Below are positions 35,401 to 46,800 of a stretch of 64,000 bases of DNA, piece by piece. Position numbers and translations under genes: made by a program. Origin of the DNA: Ceriagrion tenellum (taxonomy: Eukaryota > Arthropoda > Insecta > Odonata > Coenagrionidae); assembly GCA_963169105.1 (NCBI GenBank), contig OY720637.1:59542964-59606963 (forward strand), read 5' to 3'. The notes under the pieces were generated by a model. It searched no databases. It saw only the letters and a list, made by a program, of their open reading frames with translations, and was not told the origin of the DNA. The stretch's first letter is position 1. Every line of letters starts with the position of its first letter.

Positions 35401-36192
35401 TCAACTATATTCAAGGTCTCCCTGGAAGTTGAATTTTCTCTTTTCCTTCCTAATCAATGTACCATTCCAATGATAATTCTCCCCTAAGCCTTTGGCAAAG
35501 AAATTGAGAATTTTCCATGTTATAAATCCCAGCGTGTCACTGAAGAACGGAGTTTACCTAGGATATTCTGCGCATACCTTTCGGGTCATTCAAGGGCTGA
35601 GTAGGGCTCTTTAGGGGCTTTTATCAAACTATCACCGACAAGATGACAATAATGACATATGCATTTTTTTTCATGATCGATTTATATACAGCAAGCTGCA
35701 GGTAGATGAGCGGCAGTATTTTCATGGCGGGCGTGAGCAAAAATTCTGTTAGCGAATGGTACATTCTTATAGCTGTAAGAAACATACCACACATTTTATC
35801 ATTATATTAAAATTATCTTAGATATTTACCGTTCAATTTCAACTTCTAGCTCTCATTTAGATATGTATAATAGTTTCTAAGAAAAATCATCTCTATCAGA
35901 AACTTATCGAAAAGATAATCCATTTATATTAATTATAATGATGCTCAGGAGGTTTTAGCCGAAGATTATGTACACGAGACAGCAGCCTTTCCTTTTTGAA
36001 TTTAAGCAAAAACCGCCAATAAAATAAATGAAGTCGCGAGGGCGTGCTGCAATCAGCGAAGTCGCAGGTAACGAGTGCGTCCGGTTGTTGCTGAATGAGT
36101 TTGGGATATATAGGTCAAACTCCATGATCTTACCTGGCGGGTGAGGTTGTGATTATTAGTACCTACTAATGGTTATGTGTTAGAAAACGGCA

Positions 36193-37252
36193 ATGACAAA
36201 AACGGAACACGGAAACGATTCCGAAGAGACTGATGATTCAACACATTCTGAGGTAACTCTTGCGGTAAATGCTGTTTTGTCCATCTTCACCTTAAGCCAC
36301 GAAGTTGTTTAATTACCTGAGTTTTTGCATTGGTTTCTTGTCAGTTCTTGAACTACTGTCCAGTGAACGCTGTTAATATGACAAATAGCCCCCAGTTTCG
36401 CAGCACCTTAGGATTACTGTGAATTTGGTTGTACTTGATCTGATTATTTCTATTTTGCAGGAGGAAGGGAAAGAGTCGCCAATAAAGGAAAGAGATAGTC
36501 CGAAAGCCTCCCCTCCTGCCACTAAAGTGAAGGGATGGAGGTGGGCCAAATTGTTTCTTGTCGCTGGCTGCATGGGATTTGTGGCATTCGCTGTAGGTTA
36601 TTCGCTACCCACACAAGGCGCGAACTCTTTGTCCGCAGCGGATCATTCAAAAGATTTGGATGCAAGGATTAAAGATTACATTAACCTTTGGCGAAACAGT
36701 TACCGCAACCAGAACGCCGAAACATGGAGCACCATCGCGGGACAGTTATCGGACTTCGCTAGTGTCGGTAACATGTCACCATTAGTAATCGTAATGGCTT
36801 ACGACGAAGCTTACAAAACGACCCAAATCTTAGCTAGTGAAATTTCACGTGCTGCTCTGCAATTGATTTATGACCCTGACACATGCGGTGACACGGACGC
36901 TGCTAAACTACATGGGAGTGATAGTAAAATAAATAGAAACTACTTGTTGGGTAGTTATCTTCCGCAAATAGAGAAATGCAGAAAGATGATCTTGCTGAAT
37001 CTGGAGAAACTAGATGGAAATGCTGCGAAAGATCTACACAGCATGCTCGATTCTGACCATCCTAATATCCCAAATGTTGTGTATATTTTTACAGTTAAAA
37101 TAACGAAAACGGACGAAAATGTGTATGGAGCAGTTCGGCGAGTGTTAACGAGTAAATGGAGTGAAACCATGGGCGATAATAGTGTCAATGCCCTCCTTTC
37201 TCGGTTGGTGAATAATGTTGCAATTAATTCCGAGCCCGAGTTTGAATCATAA
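36193..37252 (+). CDS. Torsin-1A-interacting protein family (LAP1/LULL1-like torsin activator)
   Basis: Two exons, 36193-36252 and 36461-37252, joined in phase 0, encode 283 aa with stop TAA. In this family a nuclear-envelope or ER single-pass protein presents a degenerate AAA-like luminal domain that supplies an arginine finger to torsin ATPases. The short acidic N-terminus (about 45 residues, with SPIK and SPK stretches) precedes a basic stop, one hydrophobic segment (about residues 51-69, LFLVAGCMGFVAFAVGYSL), then a luminal domain of about 210 residues. Family-like blocks are WSTIAGQL, PLVIVMAYDEAYKTTQILAS and VVYIFTVKITKTDENVYGAV. An arginine 16 residues from the end, in ALLSRLVNN, sits where human LAP1 and LULL1 carry the finger (from memory). 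The nucleoplasmic part is much shorter than in vertebrate LAP1 and closer to LULL1 or insect forms. The start ATG follows an upstream in-frame-free leader; a short first exon is usual. Recognised by domain pattern, so the exact orthologue name is left open. Confidence 0.85.
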
Positions 37253-37272
37253 CATTCCTTGTATTTTTTTTA

Positions 37273-37278
37273 AATAAA
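37273..37278 (+). terminator. Poly(A) signal AATAAA of the TOR1AIP-like gene
   Basis: AATAAA 21 bp after the stop codon at 37250-37252, giving a very short 3' UTR. Confidence 0.7.
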
Positions 37279-37333
37279 TTATGTATTAGTTTTCCATGGT
37301 GTAAATGATTCAAGAGTATTTCTTGCCTTCCAG

Positions 37334-37339
37334 TTTATT
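37334..37339 (-). terminator. Candidate distal poly(A) signal of importin alpha
   Basis: TTTATT on the + strand reads AATAAA on the minus strand. It lies 56 bp past the TOR1AIP poly(A) signal and about 3.5 kb below the importin alpha stop. If used, it would define a long 3' UTR ending just before the convergent gene. Nearer hexamers may be used instead. Confidence 0.3.
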
Positions 37340-40300
37340 CTTATATTTTTACAACTCCTCAACCTTGATCATCAGGATTATTGAGGTTATCAAACATGTT
37401 TTTTCATTACATTTGAACGGCTACTATCACAATACCTTTTCAGTATTAAATGAATACAAATTCCAAACTTTAATGACTAGTGTGTACTTTAATTACAGTA
37501 TTTATACTCAAATAAAGACAAGTTTCTCCAGTGATCCAAGGCAAGGTCTTCAAGAAACTGATAAATGCAGTATGCTGTTAGCACTATGCCCTTTGGCATA
37601 CATTGAAGGAAAAGCTTTGGTACTTAAATTGTATCACAGATCAATCTCAAGAAGTAATTTCAAAAAAAATTTTTAGTGCTTTGTGGCATACTACATGTTA
37701 TCAGTTTTGAAAAACTACACATGCATACCACTTGTCACCAGTCATTAAAAAAACAGTCTTATACAATTGTCAGTCTGTCAAAGATAGTTGGTTTTTGCTT
37801 CAGCAAAACAAAGGTGACTTGATCCAAGAAAGTCTTAATTGGCTTCAAGAAAACAATGTAGTGCTCAATCAGGGAGTGGCTGTATGTGATATCCATTTCT
37901 GAACCATCTAACTTTGGGAATTCCATGAATGTGATACAAACTATTTATTTCCAGAGTAAGCCATGAAATGCCTTACACCAAAGGTAACAAGACAGATGTC
38001 CACTGCAACAAGTTAGAGAATAAAAATAAACAATAGGACACCTGTAACAGGGATCCTATTTCTGAGGTAGTTTTTGAATTTAATTAAATAATTCAAGCGT
38101 TGTACATGACATTGCAAGTAATGTATGTACTGACCAAGGCACCTATTATTTACCTTAGCAAGATAATTACTTGTAGCAGAAGCACATTCATGGGATCAAC
38201 AATTCATGTTAACCAAAACGAATACACACATAATACACGTGTGCACATGACCCTCCAAGGTAGCTTATTGAGTTTACATGGTTTGATCTGAAACTGATTT
38301 AACAGAGTAATATCAAAATGAATCATACAGTAAATAGAAGCACATAAATAATTCTACTGCCCAAATAGTATTTACAAACTGCAAATAAAAAGATAAAAGC
38401 ACCATTGATGAGCAATAGAAAATGAACAAGCTAATTAGAATAAATACAGCAGGGTAGAGATTTAAAAAAATTAAGGGATTTATGACCCACATTACTTCTT
38501 CATTAACACATTTAAGTTCCTTGATTTAGTTGAGCCTCATGGCTTTGAAACATGGCAATCCAGATCCAAGTTGAGACACAAATAAAGCCACTCTCAAGAA
38601 ACTAACAACATCAGAGAAAACTGCTTTACAGGCCACTCCCAGTGTCCTTGTTTTCCATTCCAAAGTCTCGTAGAACTCACTGTCACAATGTCACTTCATA
38701 TTCATAGTGTTCTTGTCGTATTAGTCAAGTAGCAACACTGTCACACACACCCAAGGTTTCCTATGCTAGTATCATTGCCATATTAGAAAGGAGTTAAACC
38801 TTGGTAAATTAAACTAAAAAATACCCACAGGTGATGCAATAAATGACCCTTAAACAGGTGGTCACTGTACAGCATGTTTATGCCTGTCGTAAAACTTTAT
38901 GGCACATAAAGTATTACATAGAAAACTTGGAACATACCGATGCACACCAATTCCTGTGAATGATACTAGCATTAGGTACACTTACATGTTAAATTGCTTA
39001 TGAGGTTGTTAAACATAGGGGTTTAATGCCACCTTTACATATTTGACCTGAATTGCCAGATGTGATTTACAGTCACCCACAATCATAAACCAGGCTTAGG
39101 CATCAGCCGTTCCTCATGTCCAACCTAACTCAGGAAATCCATGGGATGAAGACACACTGACTGGTAAAACAAAAAGGAAATCAAGAGTTTTGAATAATGA
39201 TGAAGAATCCATAATTTGTACAAATGAAATAAAAGTGGACACTCAGCTGATGATTAACAGCTCAGCATGAAAGAAGAGGGAGTGAGAGGTGCTTCATGAC
39301 ACATATTTTATTCCACTGTGAGAATCTCAAGTGATGAGTAAATATAAATTTCAATGGTATTCAGACTTCCCTCTTCTTTAAACATAGCAGCAGATGTGAA
39401 GTATTGATTCATAACACTAGTACTAATAAGTCTATTTCCTTGTGTTCTCTAAACACATCTCATTCCGTAGCAGGCTTTGTATTAATGATACACAGTTGCT
39501 GTTTAAAAATATTGCAAAAATACAGTGCCTAGTGGCTTAGTTCATAGCAAATGAGTCATGCTGGTCAACGTTACAAAAAGACTAATCGTCAGAAATTATA
39601 TTTAGCTTATTAGCATGACACAGTTCGACCTTCATTTTCAGCTAGTCTCAATTACCAGTAATCATGCAAACTGGTACAAATATATCCAATTCTGAGCGAT
39701 GCTGAGGTACCGTAAAGATAAAAAGCATAAATTTAAAGTAAATGGATTCTTCTTCATTGGTTTTATAGATTTATATATATATCAGATCCTACCAAAACAG
39801 GCCATATTCAATGTTAGTGAACATTCGTATTGGTAAGAATATCCAATTTTCTAAGAAGTGATGTAAAACAATTTTCAAAATGAGGAATTTCTCAGACTCT
39901 GAAAACCAATGCCCATGTTATTTCCTTTTGAGCAACTCTGAGCATTAACCTTATGCAAAGATGCACATTACAATTGAGATTTGGGTAACATGAATAAACA
40001 AAGTTATATTATTAATTATAACAGAATGTAAACTACCCGAAATTCACATGCCGCCATATTATTCAGTGATAAAATATAAGTAATATTCATCCCTTAATTG
40101 CCACTGAATATTCATCTGACTCGAGCATCAGAGATTGACTAAGTGCTAACCAAATAATGGCTCAGGAGGATGAAATAGCAAGACCCTTCAGTTTCTCAAA
40201 AGAAAGCATCAAAGAACTGTCAAAAATGCAATTTCTTTGAAGAGCCACCAATAACAATATTAAAATGTTTTCATTGAACAATCTCAATGAAATTCCATGC

Positions 40301-40835
40301 AAGAATCAAAACTTACAATCAATGGTAACTAAATAAATAGTTTGTTAATGCAATTCCAAAACAGACAAATAAATTGAAAATGCCCCTTCAGAATTTGAAG
40401 TAAACATGCAAGACAGATTGTACAAGTATTTCCTTCAACATTCAAAAAGAAAATAAATTTTAGTCCTTTTAAAGGCTTAGGCATTAAACCCAACAATAAT
40501 CCTAAGAAATTCTCCTCTAACTTCAAATGAAGATAAAGAAGAATAACTACTTATGACTATCTACATATTTAATCCATTAGACTTTTCACTTGGTAGGATT
40601 TTCTTTTAAATAAGCGGCACTATAATTTCCTTCCTCATCACTTGTATGAGTTGTAAATTCTTCTAATTTCCCTCCATGCAGAGATGCATAATTCAGTAGG
40701 CTGCTCACTTGCAAGAGATCGTACAGGCCTTAGTTTAGGTAACGATCTACCATGGATAGTAGCAGGACTGAGGATGGACAGATTTAGAAGAAACAGATAA
40801 CTGGGATACTTGGAAGCAGACAAATTGAGAGTACT

Positions 40836-43800
40836 TCAGAACTGAAATCCACCCATTGGGACACTCTGGTCAGCATTAAACTGGTACTGTTGCCCATCAC
40901 AGTCCACAGATGGAGCCACTCGAGAATCATCTTCCTCAGTGCCGAAGTATTGCTCAATGATATCAAAAGCTTTCTGGTAAATTTCAATATTCTCATGAGA
41001 CTGGAGAAATTCTATCTTGTCTAGACCTGGGGAAAGAGACATTAAAACATGAGGAAGGAAGATAATTTATCATAATGATGCTTCAAATTCAAAAACGTAA
41101 GTAAAGGTTGCACATGCTGATGAAAGCAAAATATTATAAACACATCGGGACCCAATTCTGGCTATGCCTCGGAAACATGTTTGAGGGGCATACTGCAGTG
41201 GCTAGGAGTACAATTCTGTTTTAATGATTAGACTAATGCTTCATCAAAAGAAGTAACATATACATTTTTCATAAAAGTCGAGAAGTTTCCAGTACTTCTG
41301 GCAAATGAAAACCTACTTCATACTTAATTGTCTAGTCACAGCATATTTTAGGCAACTTTTGGGCATTTTAAGAATGGAATCAACAGTTTAGTTTAAGTCT
41401 AGCATAAAATTATGCTTTTCTCTTTTAAGCCAATGCCACAGAAAACATTCGCTGGGACATAAAACATACATAATTGTATTCTGCATTTGTGTTAGAGCAC
41501 CAATCAATCCATAATTTTCCGTGTATAGTACGCATTTTTTTCTGAGAAAATTCGTCAAAAAGTAGGGTGATAACATACATGGTTACAAACTTATCGCATT
41601 GTTATTTGGGTCATAGATCCCATTTGAAGTAATCTCAAGGTACTTATAGGTACAGGTAACTCTCGTTTTACGCACGTTCGTTTTACGTATTTTTGCTTTA
41701 ACGCACTGCATATTGTGATACTTTCAGAATTTTGCATTCGTGCATTTTTTTTCGTTTGAACTTCGTAGTTCGTAGTTAAATAATTCGTTGCTCGCTAAAT
41801 GTGCATCATGCGCATTTCATACCTCTCCTCGGCGCAATTATCATGATTATGATGCCGTACCTCGTGGTATCTCGCGATGTTTGGGCTGTATTAGTAGTTT
41901 TTTAACACAAGTGGAAAATATAAACATGTCTTCTTTGAGAACAGCAATGAAGAGACAGAGAAAGACAATATCTCTAGAGCTGAAATTAGATGTAATAGAG
42001 CAACTTGAAAAAGGTGAAAGGATTACAGATATAGGTAATCGACTTGGGTTGGCTAAAAGTACTATCGTCACAATTCGCGAGAATGCGGAAAAAACCAAAG
42101 ACAGTGCTAAGTCTGGAACCAGCATAAGTGCCCAAAGATCCTCATATTCAAGAAGCAATGCATTAGAAAGAATGGAGAAAATGCTCAGCACCTGGATAGA
42201 AGATTTGAATCAGACTCATATGCCTGTGAGTATGTTTATGGTGCAAGCAAAGGCACACTCTTTACATGAAGAATTAACGAAGGAAGAGAAGAATTCCAAA
42301 CCATTCCATGCTAGTTCAGGTTGGTTTGCAAACTTTAAGAAAAGATATAGCTTCCATAATATTAAGATGACTGGGGAGGCTGCATCTGCCGACAAATTTT
42401 CTGCTAAAAAATTTGTTGAAGAATTGGAGGCTCTGATTGAAAAAAATTGCTATTCAGCAAAGCAAGTTTTTAATCTCGATGAAACTGCTCTAAACTGGAA
42501 AAGGATGCCTTCCAAAACCTACATTTCCAAAGAAGAGAAAACTGCTCCAGGCTTCAAGGCTGCGAAGGACAGATTCACGATCTTGTTTGGTGGTAATGCC
42601 GAGGGAGATTGCAAATTGAAGCCAGTGGTAGTTTATCATTCATTAAATCCCCGAGCTTTTAAAGGTTACGCAAAGGACCTATTGCCAGTCCATTTCTATT
42701 CTAATTCTAAAGGGTGGATGACTGGAACTATTTTTCGTGATTATATAATAACAAAACTCAAAGGTGAACTACAGCAGTATTGTGCCAAGGAAAATATACC
42801 ATTCAAGGTATTAATTTTAGTGGATAACGCCCCTGGACATCCTCCATCAATTCAAGATTTGGAAGAAGACATCAGTTTTGTGTTTCTGCCACCGAATACA
42901 ACGTCGCTAATCCAGCCTATGGATCAAGGTGTTATTGCTACGTTGAAAGCGTATTATTTGAAAAAAAGTTTCAATCTCATGTTACATGAAATGGAGGAGA
43001 ATAATGTGAACGTTAAAGGGTTTTGGAAAAGTTTCAATATTCGTGAGGCCATAATGCTCGTTGCCGAAGCATGGAATGAGATTCCTCAGTTTAGTATGAA
43101 TGGTGTTTGGCGAAAACTATGCCCGTATTTTATATACGACTTCAGGGGTTTCAGTGTTGAGGCTGATTTAGTTGAAACGAAAGAGAAAATTGTGACTTTA
43201 GCAAAGAAAGTGGGATTTGCATACATAGAGATGGAAGATGTAAGCGAGGTATTAGCCGTTCATCAAGATTTATCAAATGAAGACTTGATTGAACTTGAAC
43301 GAGAACAGCGGGAGGAGGAACCGGAGCCGGAGGGAGAAGAGGTAACTGCTGATAACGAAGAGTGCAAGCTCACTAGCAAAGGACTAACAAAAGCATTTAA
43401 ACTCATTGAGGAAGGCTTGGCTATTTTTGAAGAAGATGATCCAGACACAGAAAGATGCGCAAAAGTTAGGAGAAATGTTCTTGCTTCCATGGCATGTTAT
43501 TCCGAAGTGCTGAAGGAAATGAAAAAACGTGCAAAGCAAATGACAATGTTTTCGTATCTAAAGAAAGATGCATCTGTATCTGCCGAGCCATCCAGAGCCA
43601 GATGGGCTTGACCCTCTCATGTAATGTTTATTCATTAAGGTAAAAATATATAATTTTCCTGAAATAGTATTGTTTTGCATTTAAACAAAAGGTATTTTCA
43701 TGTGTGAACAAATCGTGACCAGCGGCTGCGAAATGCTGTTACTCGAATTATTTAATCGGTAAGTGCTTTTTATGAAAAATGTAGCGTAGTTTTAATCATC

Positions 43801-46800
43801 CAACAATGCGCCACGTTAATGAAGTAACCAAAAGGTAGTCATAGTACACTGATATTTAGCCGTGGGTTACAAAATAATTCAAGAGAATTCAGTATGGAGA
43901 TTCAATTTTTGATTTGCGAATTTTTTATTTACGAACGCTTTCTAAGGAACGTAACTCGTTCGTAAATCGAGAGTTACCTGTATTCGATTTCACAATTTTG
44001 AATTAAAAAACAATGCAATGAATCGATTTTAATTGAGCGCTGAATGGCGTGGCAGACAATGGAGTTGAATGCCGTTCTCTTAAAGCCGACTGCATACTAA
44101 ACATGGTGATGAGTAAATTCTTACATTGCGCTCGACATAAAGTGGGTGCAATTATAATCGGAAAATTATGGTACCTACTTCTCTGGGTAATTCTGACTGG
44201 TGACATCAATTAATTCCTCCCTATAGATTTCACAGCAAAAAGCAGCCAGAAAGTTATGTGAGCATGGATTACCAACAGGTGTAGCTCAGGCAGTGAATAT
44301 CCACATATACATTTCACCATTTCACTGCTGGCACAAAGTTTGCTAAAACCTCTAGGTGAAGAATTTATCACCATGAGGGTTGCATAACCACACTTAAGTT
44401 TTCTCTACAAGCAGTACATCAGTTAATATTTGTTATTTCATTTTTCAGTGCATATTTTGCAATGTTGAACACATATTTCCTTGATACTAAGTGAATATTT
44501 AGAATTAATTTATTTGCTAAAACTGGCAAATTTTAATATTGATTTTCAATTTTTAAATATTCTATATAAAATATTATTTCCCCTTTCTTTCTTTTAAATT
44601 GGAACAAAGAACTGAAATTGATAGTAATATGAGTTAAAACAGAATATTTATAACATGTAGCATGGAAAAATAATATTTACAAAGGAAATAAATTTAAAAA
44701 CTTCACAAAATCCAAAATACTTTGAATAAATCATAAAATAAAGACCATTAACCAACTGCAGGTTCAAAATAAATTAAACCCGTAGAGCAGGTTGAATACC
44801 ATGCCGCAACATATTTAGGTTTCAGGATGCTTATTGCCATCCAGAAAAATACGAATAAGAGTTGCTAGATGGCCACCAGCTAAGTCAAATGCTGCTGCCA
44901 CTCAGTATGAGTTATTGTCTCCTTTTTACAAGAGGAGACAATAACTTGGAGGTAAATGACATTAAACATGTAGAGGTAAAAACTCAAAAGAAACTTGCTT
45001 TACTGTCTGTGCAAAATCTTGAATTGCCCTATTCTAAGCTTCCAGACATATGACGCACCAACATGGGTAACACCAGAGTTTCGACTTGGCACCACCTTTT
45101 TTAATATCAAACTATATCTACCCTTTTTTCTTATGTGACCAACAAAATGATGTAACTGTTTCTTTAAGGGAACAATGCCCATTGCCTCAACCATCAACTC
45201 CAATAGTATTTTACCAAATATGAATCTTTGTAAACATCAAAAACTGAAAATTTACTGGAGAGCATGTTGAGAGACTCCAAATAATTACAGTAAAACCCCC
45301 ATTTAACTAATTCGCCGGGACCGGAAAAATGACGACTTCGTTGTACAGAGGTTCGTAGTACGAAGGTTTTGTGTGGGTTGCGTTGTCACAGGAGCGGCCA
45401 AGAGTTCGTGTTGCTTTAGGACATGACTCACATTAATTTAGCAATCCAGTTTTGACGGACATAATAATCATAACTCTAAGCAGGATACCAATTAAGATTT
45501 CTCGCGGTAATTGATAGTGAAATCTAATCAGATAATCCATTTATGTTCCATTTCAAAGTAGATTTGGCTCTCGCTAGTATTAAGCAATAATTGAACCCTC
45601 ACCCAGTAACAATGCTGTTTGTTTTGCTTTTCAGTACAGTGTTCAGTACTAAAGCTACGGAATGATGATTATTAGTGACTCAAGCATGATCTCATGTGTA
45701 AACAAAGTCTTACTTAAAATTATGTAGGACTCCTACAACACCCAACATAAGAAAATGTAAGAGAGCCTAACCTCGTCCCCATTCACGTCTTGCGTAGTAC
45801 TTGAATGAACAGTCCATGTGTTAGTCATAGCGCTTGCCTCGCAAGACCCTTCGAGGTCTCAAAGCATATTTCGTAACATAATACAAGCAGAGATGAAGAA
45901 ACTCTGACTCGGGCTGAATTTCAGACTTATCTCAATGGGAGGCGAAAAAGGCTTCTCAGGTTTCTGTAGGTTAGGGGGAGAGGCAAACATGCAGCGAACT
46001 GGAAGTAGTCATGCTCAGTCAGGGGCCCAAATTGCTGTGCAGACATCGCGGCAGAGCACCAGAGAATTGTCGGGATATGGTCCCTTAGTTTCACGATTTC
46101 TCGAATAATAAGCAAAACAAATACCAGAAGGGTACGAATGATAAGAGAAGGGTTTATCCGTGGTATTACAATTCTATCGCCGAAATAATCCATCTCATGG
46201 TTGAGTACTGCACCGGTAAAAATGGTTGATTTTGGGTAAACATATGCATTTATATTTCTGATATGCAAAGTACCTAGAAAATCAAAATAGAACCCATGAT
46301 GTACCTTTACTATCTTTCTCTTCATTAGTGAAAACCGTAATTTTTTTATCTGTCAGCGATCAATCATATTAGGGAAAATGCCAATAGTCTGCAAACGCTT
46401 CTTTTGCAATGTAGCCTGCTCTCTTATCGTTTTGAATGAAACTTAATTAATACCACACATCGCAAAGATAAGAGCTGACGGAATGAGTACAGGCTTTGCA
46501 TCCGGGCCGTTCACTCGGATCATACTGAGACAATTCTCTCATTAACGGCGGGAAAAATCACCCGAACATTAAGTCACTGTAGAGAGAATAGCCGAACATT
46601 ATCTCGATGTTGGTTATAACACTAATAACAATAATATGTACAGATAAAAATGCTTTTTAAGAAATAAATTCGTTAAAAAGAGGTCACTTTCATATTGGGG
46701 CCCACACATGGCCTTCATTGTACGGAGATTTCGCTCTTATAGAGGTTCGTTATGGGAGGTTTTTTTTGCATTCATTATGTATGGGAAGGGACCGGGTGAC

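Larger units (their letters stand above)
31441..36192. other. Intergenic region between Ltn1 and the TOR1AIP-like gene
   Basis: No supported gene. It contains the Ltn1 poly(A) signal, a GC-rich block (32600-32960), a copy of Ltn1 intron 16 sequence (33488-33755) and a Penelope-like terminus (about 35150-35400). TATATA lies at about 36107, 86 bp before the TOR1AIP ATG, but its role is uncertain. An open frame at 32959-33168 (69 codons) matches no known family. Confidence 0.5.
37253..40835. other. Interval between two convergent genes; probable long importin alpha 3' UTR
   Basis: About 3.6 kb with no recognisable coding region and no clear transposon. It looks like unique AT-rich sequence, unlike the repeat-filled introns. 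A short TA microsatellite lies near 39772. The lack of repeats and the convergent geometry suggest exonic UTR sequence of the minus-strand gene, but this is inference. Confidence 0.4.

Noticed and set aside
36107..36112. TATATA as a TATA box for the TOR1AIP-like gene
   Set aside because: AT-rich context makes chance occurrence likely and no initiator was identifiable; left as a remark only.
41788..41925. N-terminal extension of the Tigger transposase to the upstream ATG
   Set aside because: The 46 extra residues do not resemble transposase sequence and lie close to the left TIR; family members start at the equivalent of 41926.
45927..46325. 132-codon minus-strand frame as a gene
   Set aside because: Lies inside a non-autonomous DNA element; no family motif, and composition gives no sign of selection.
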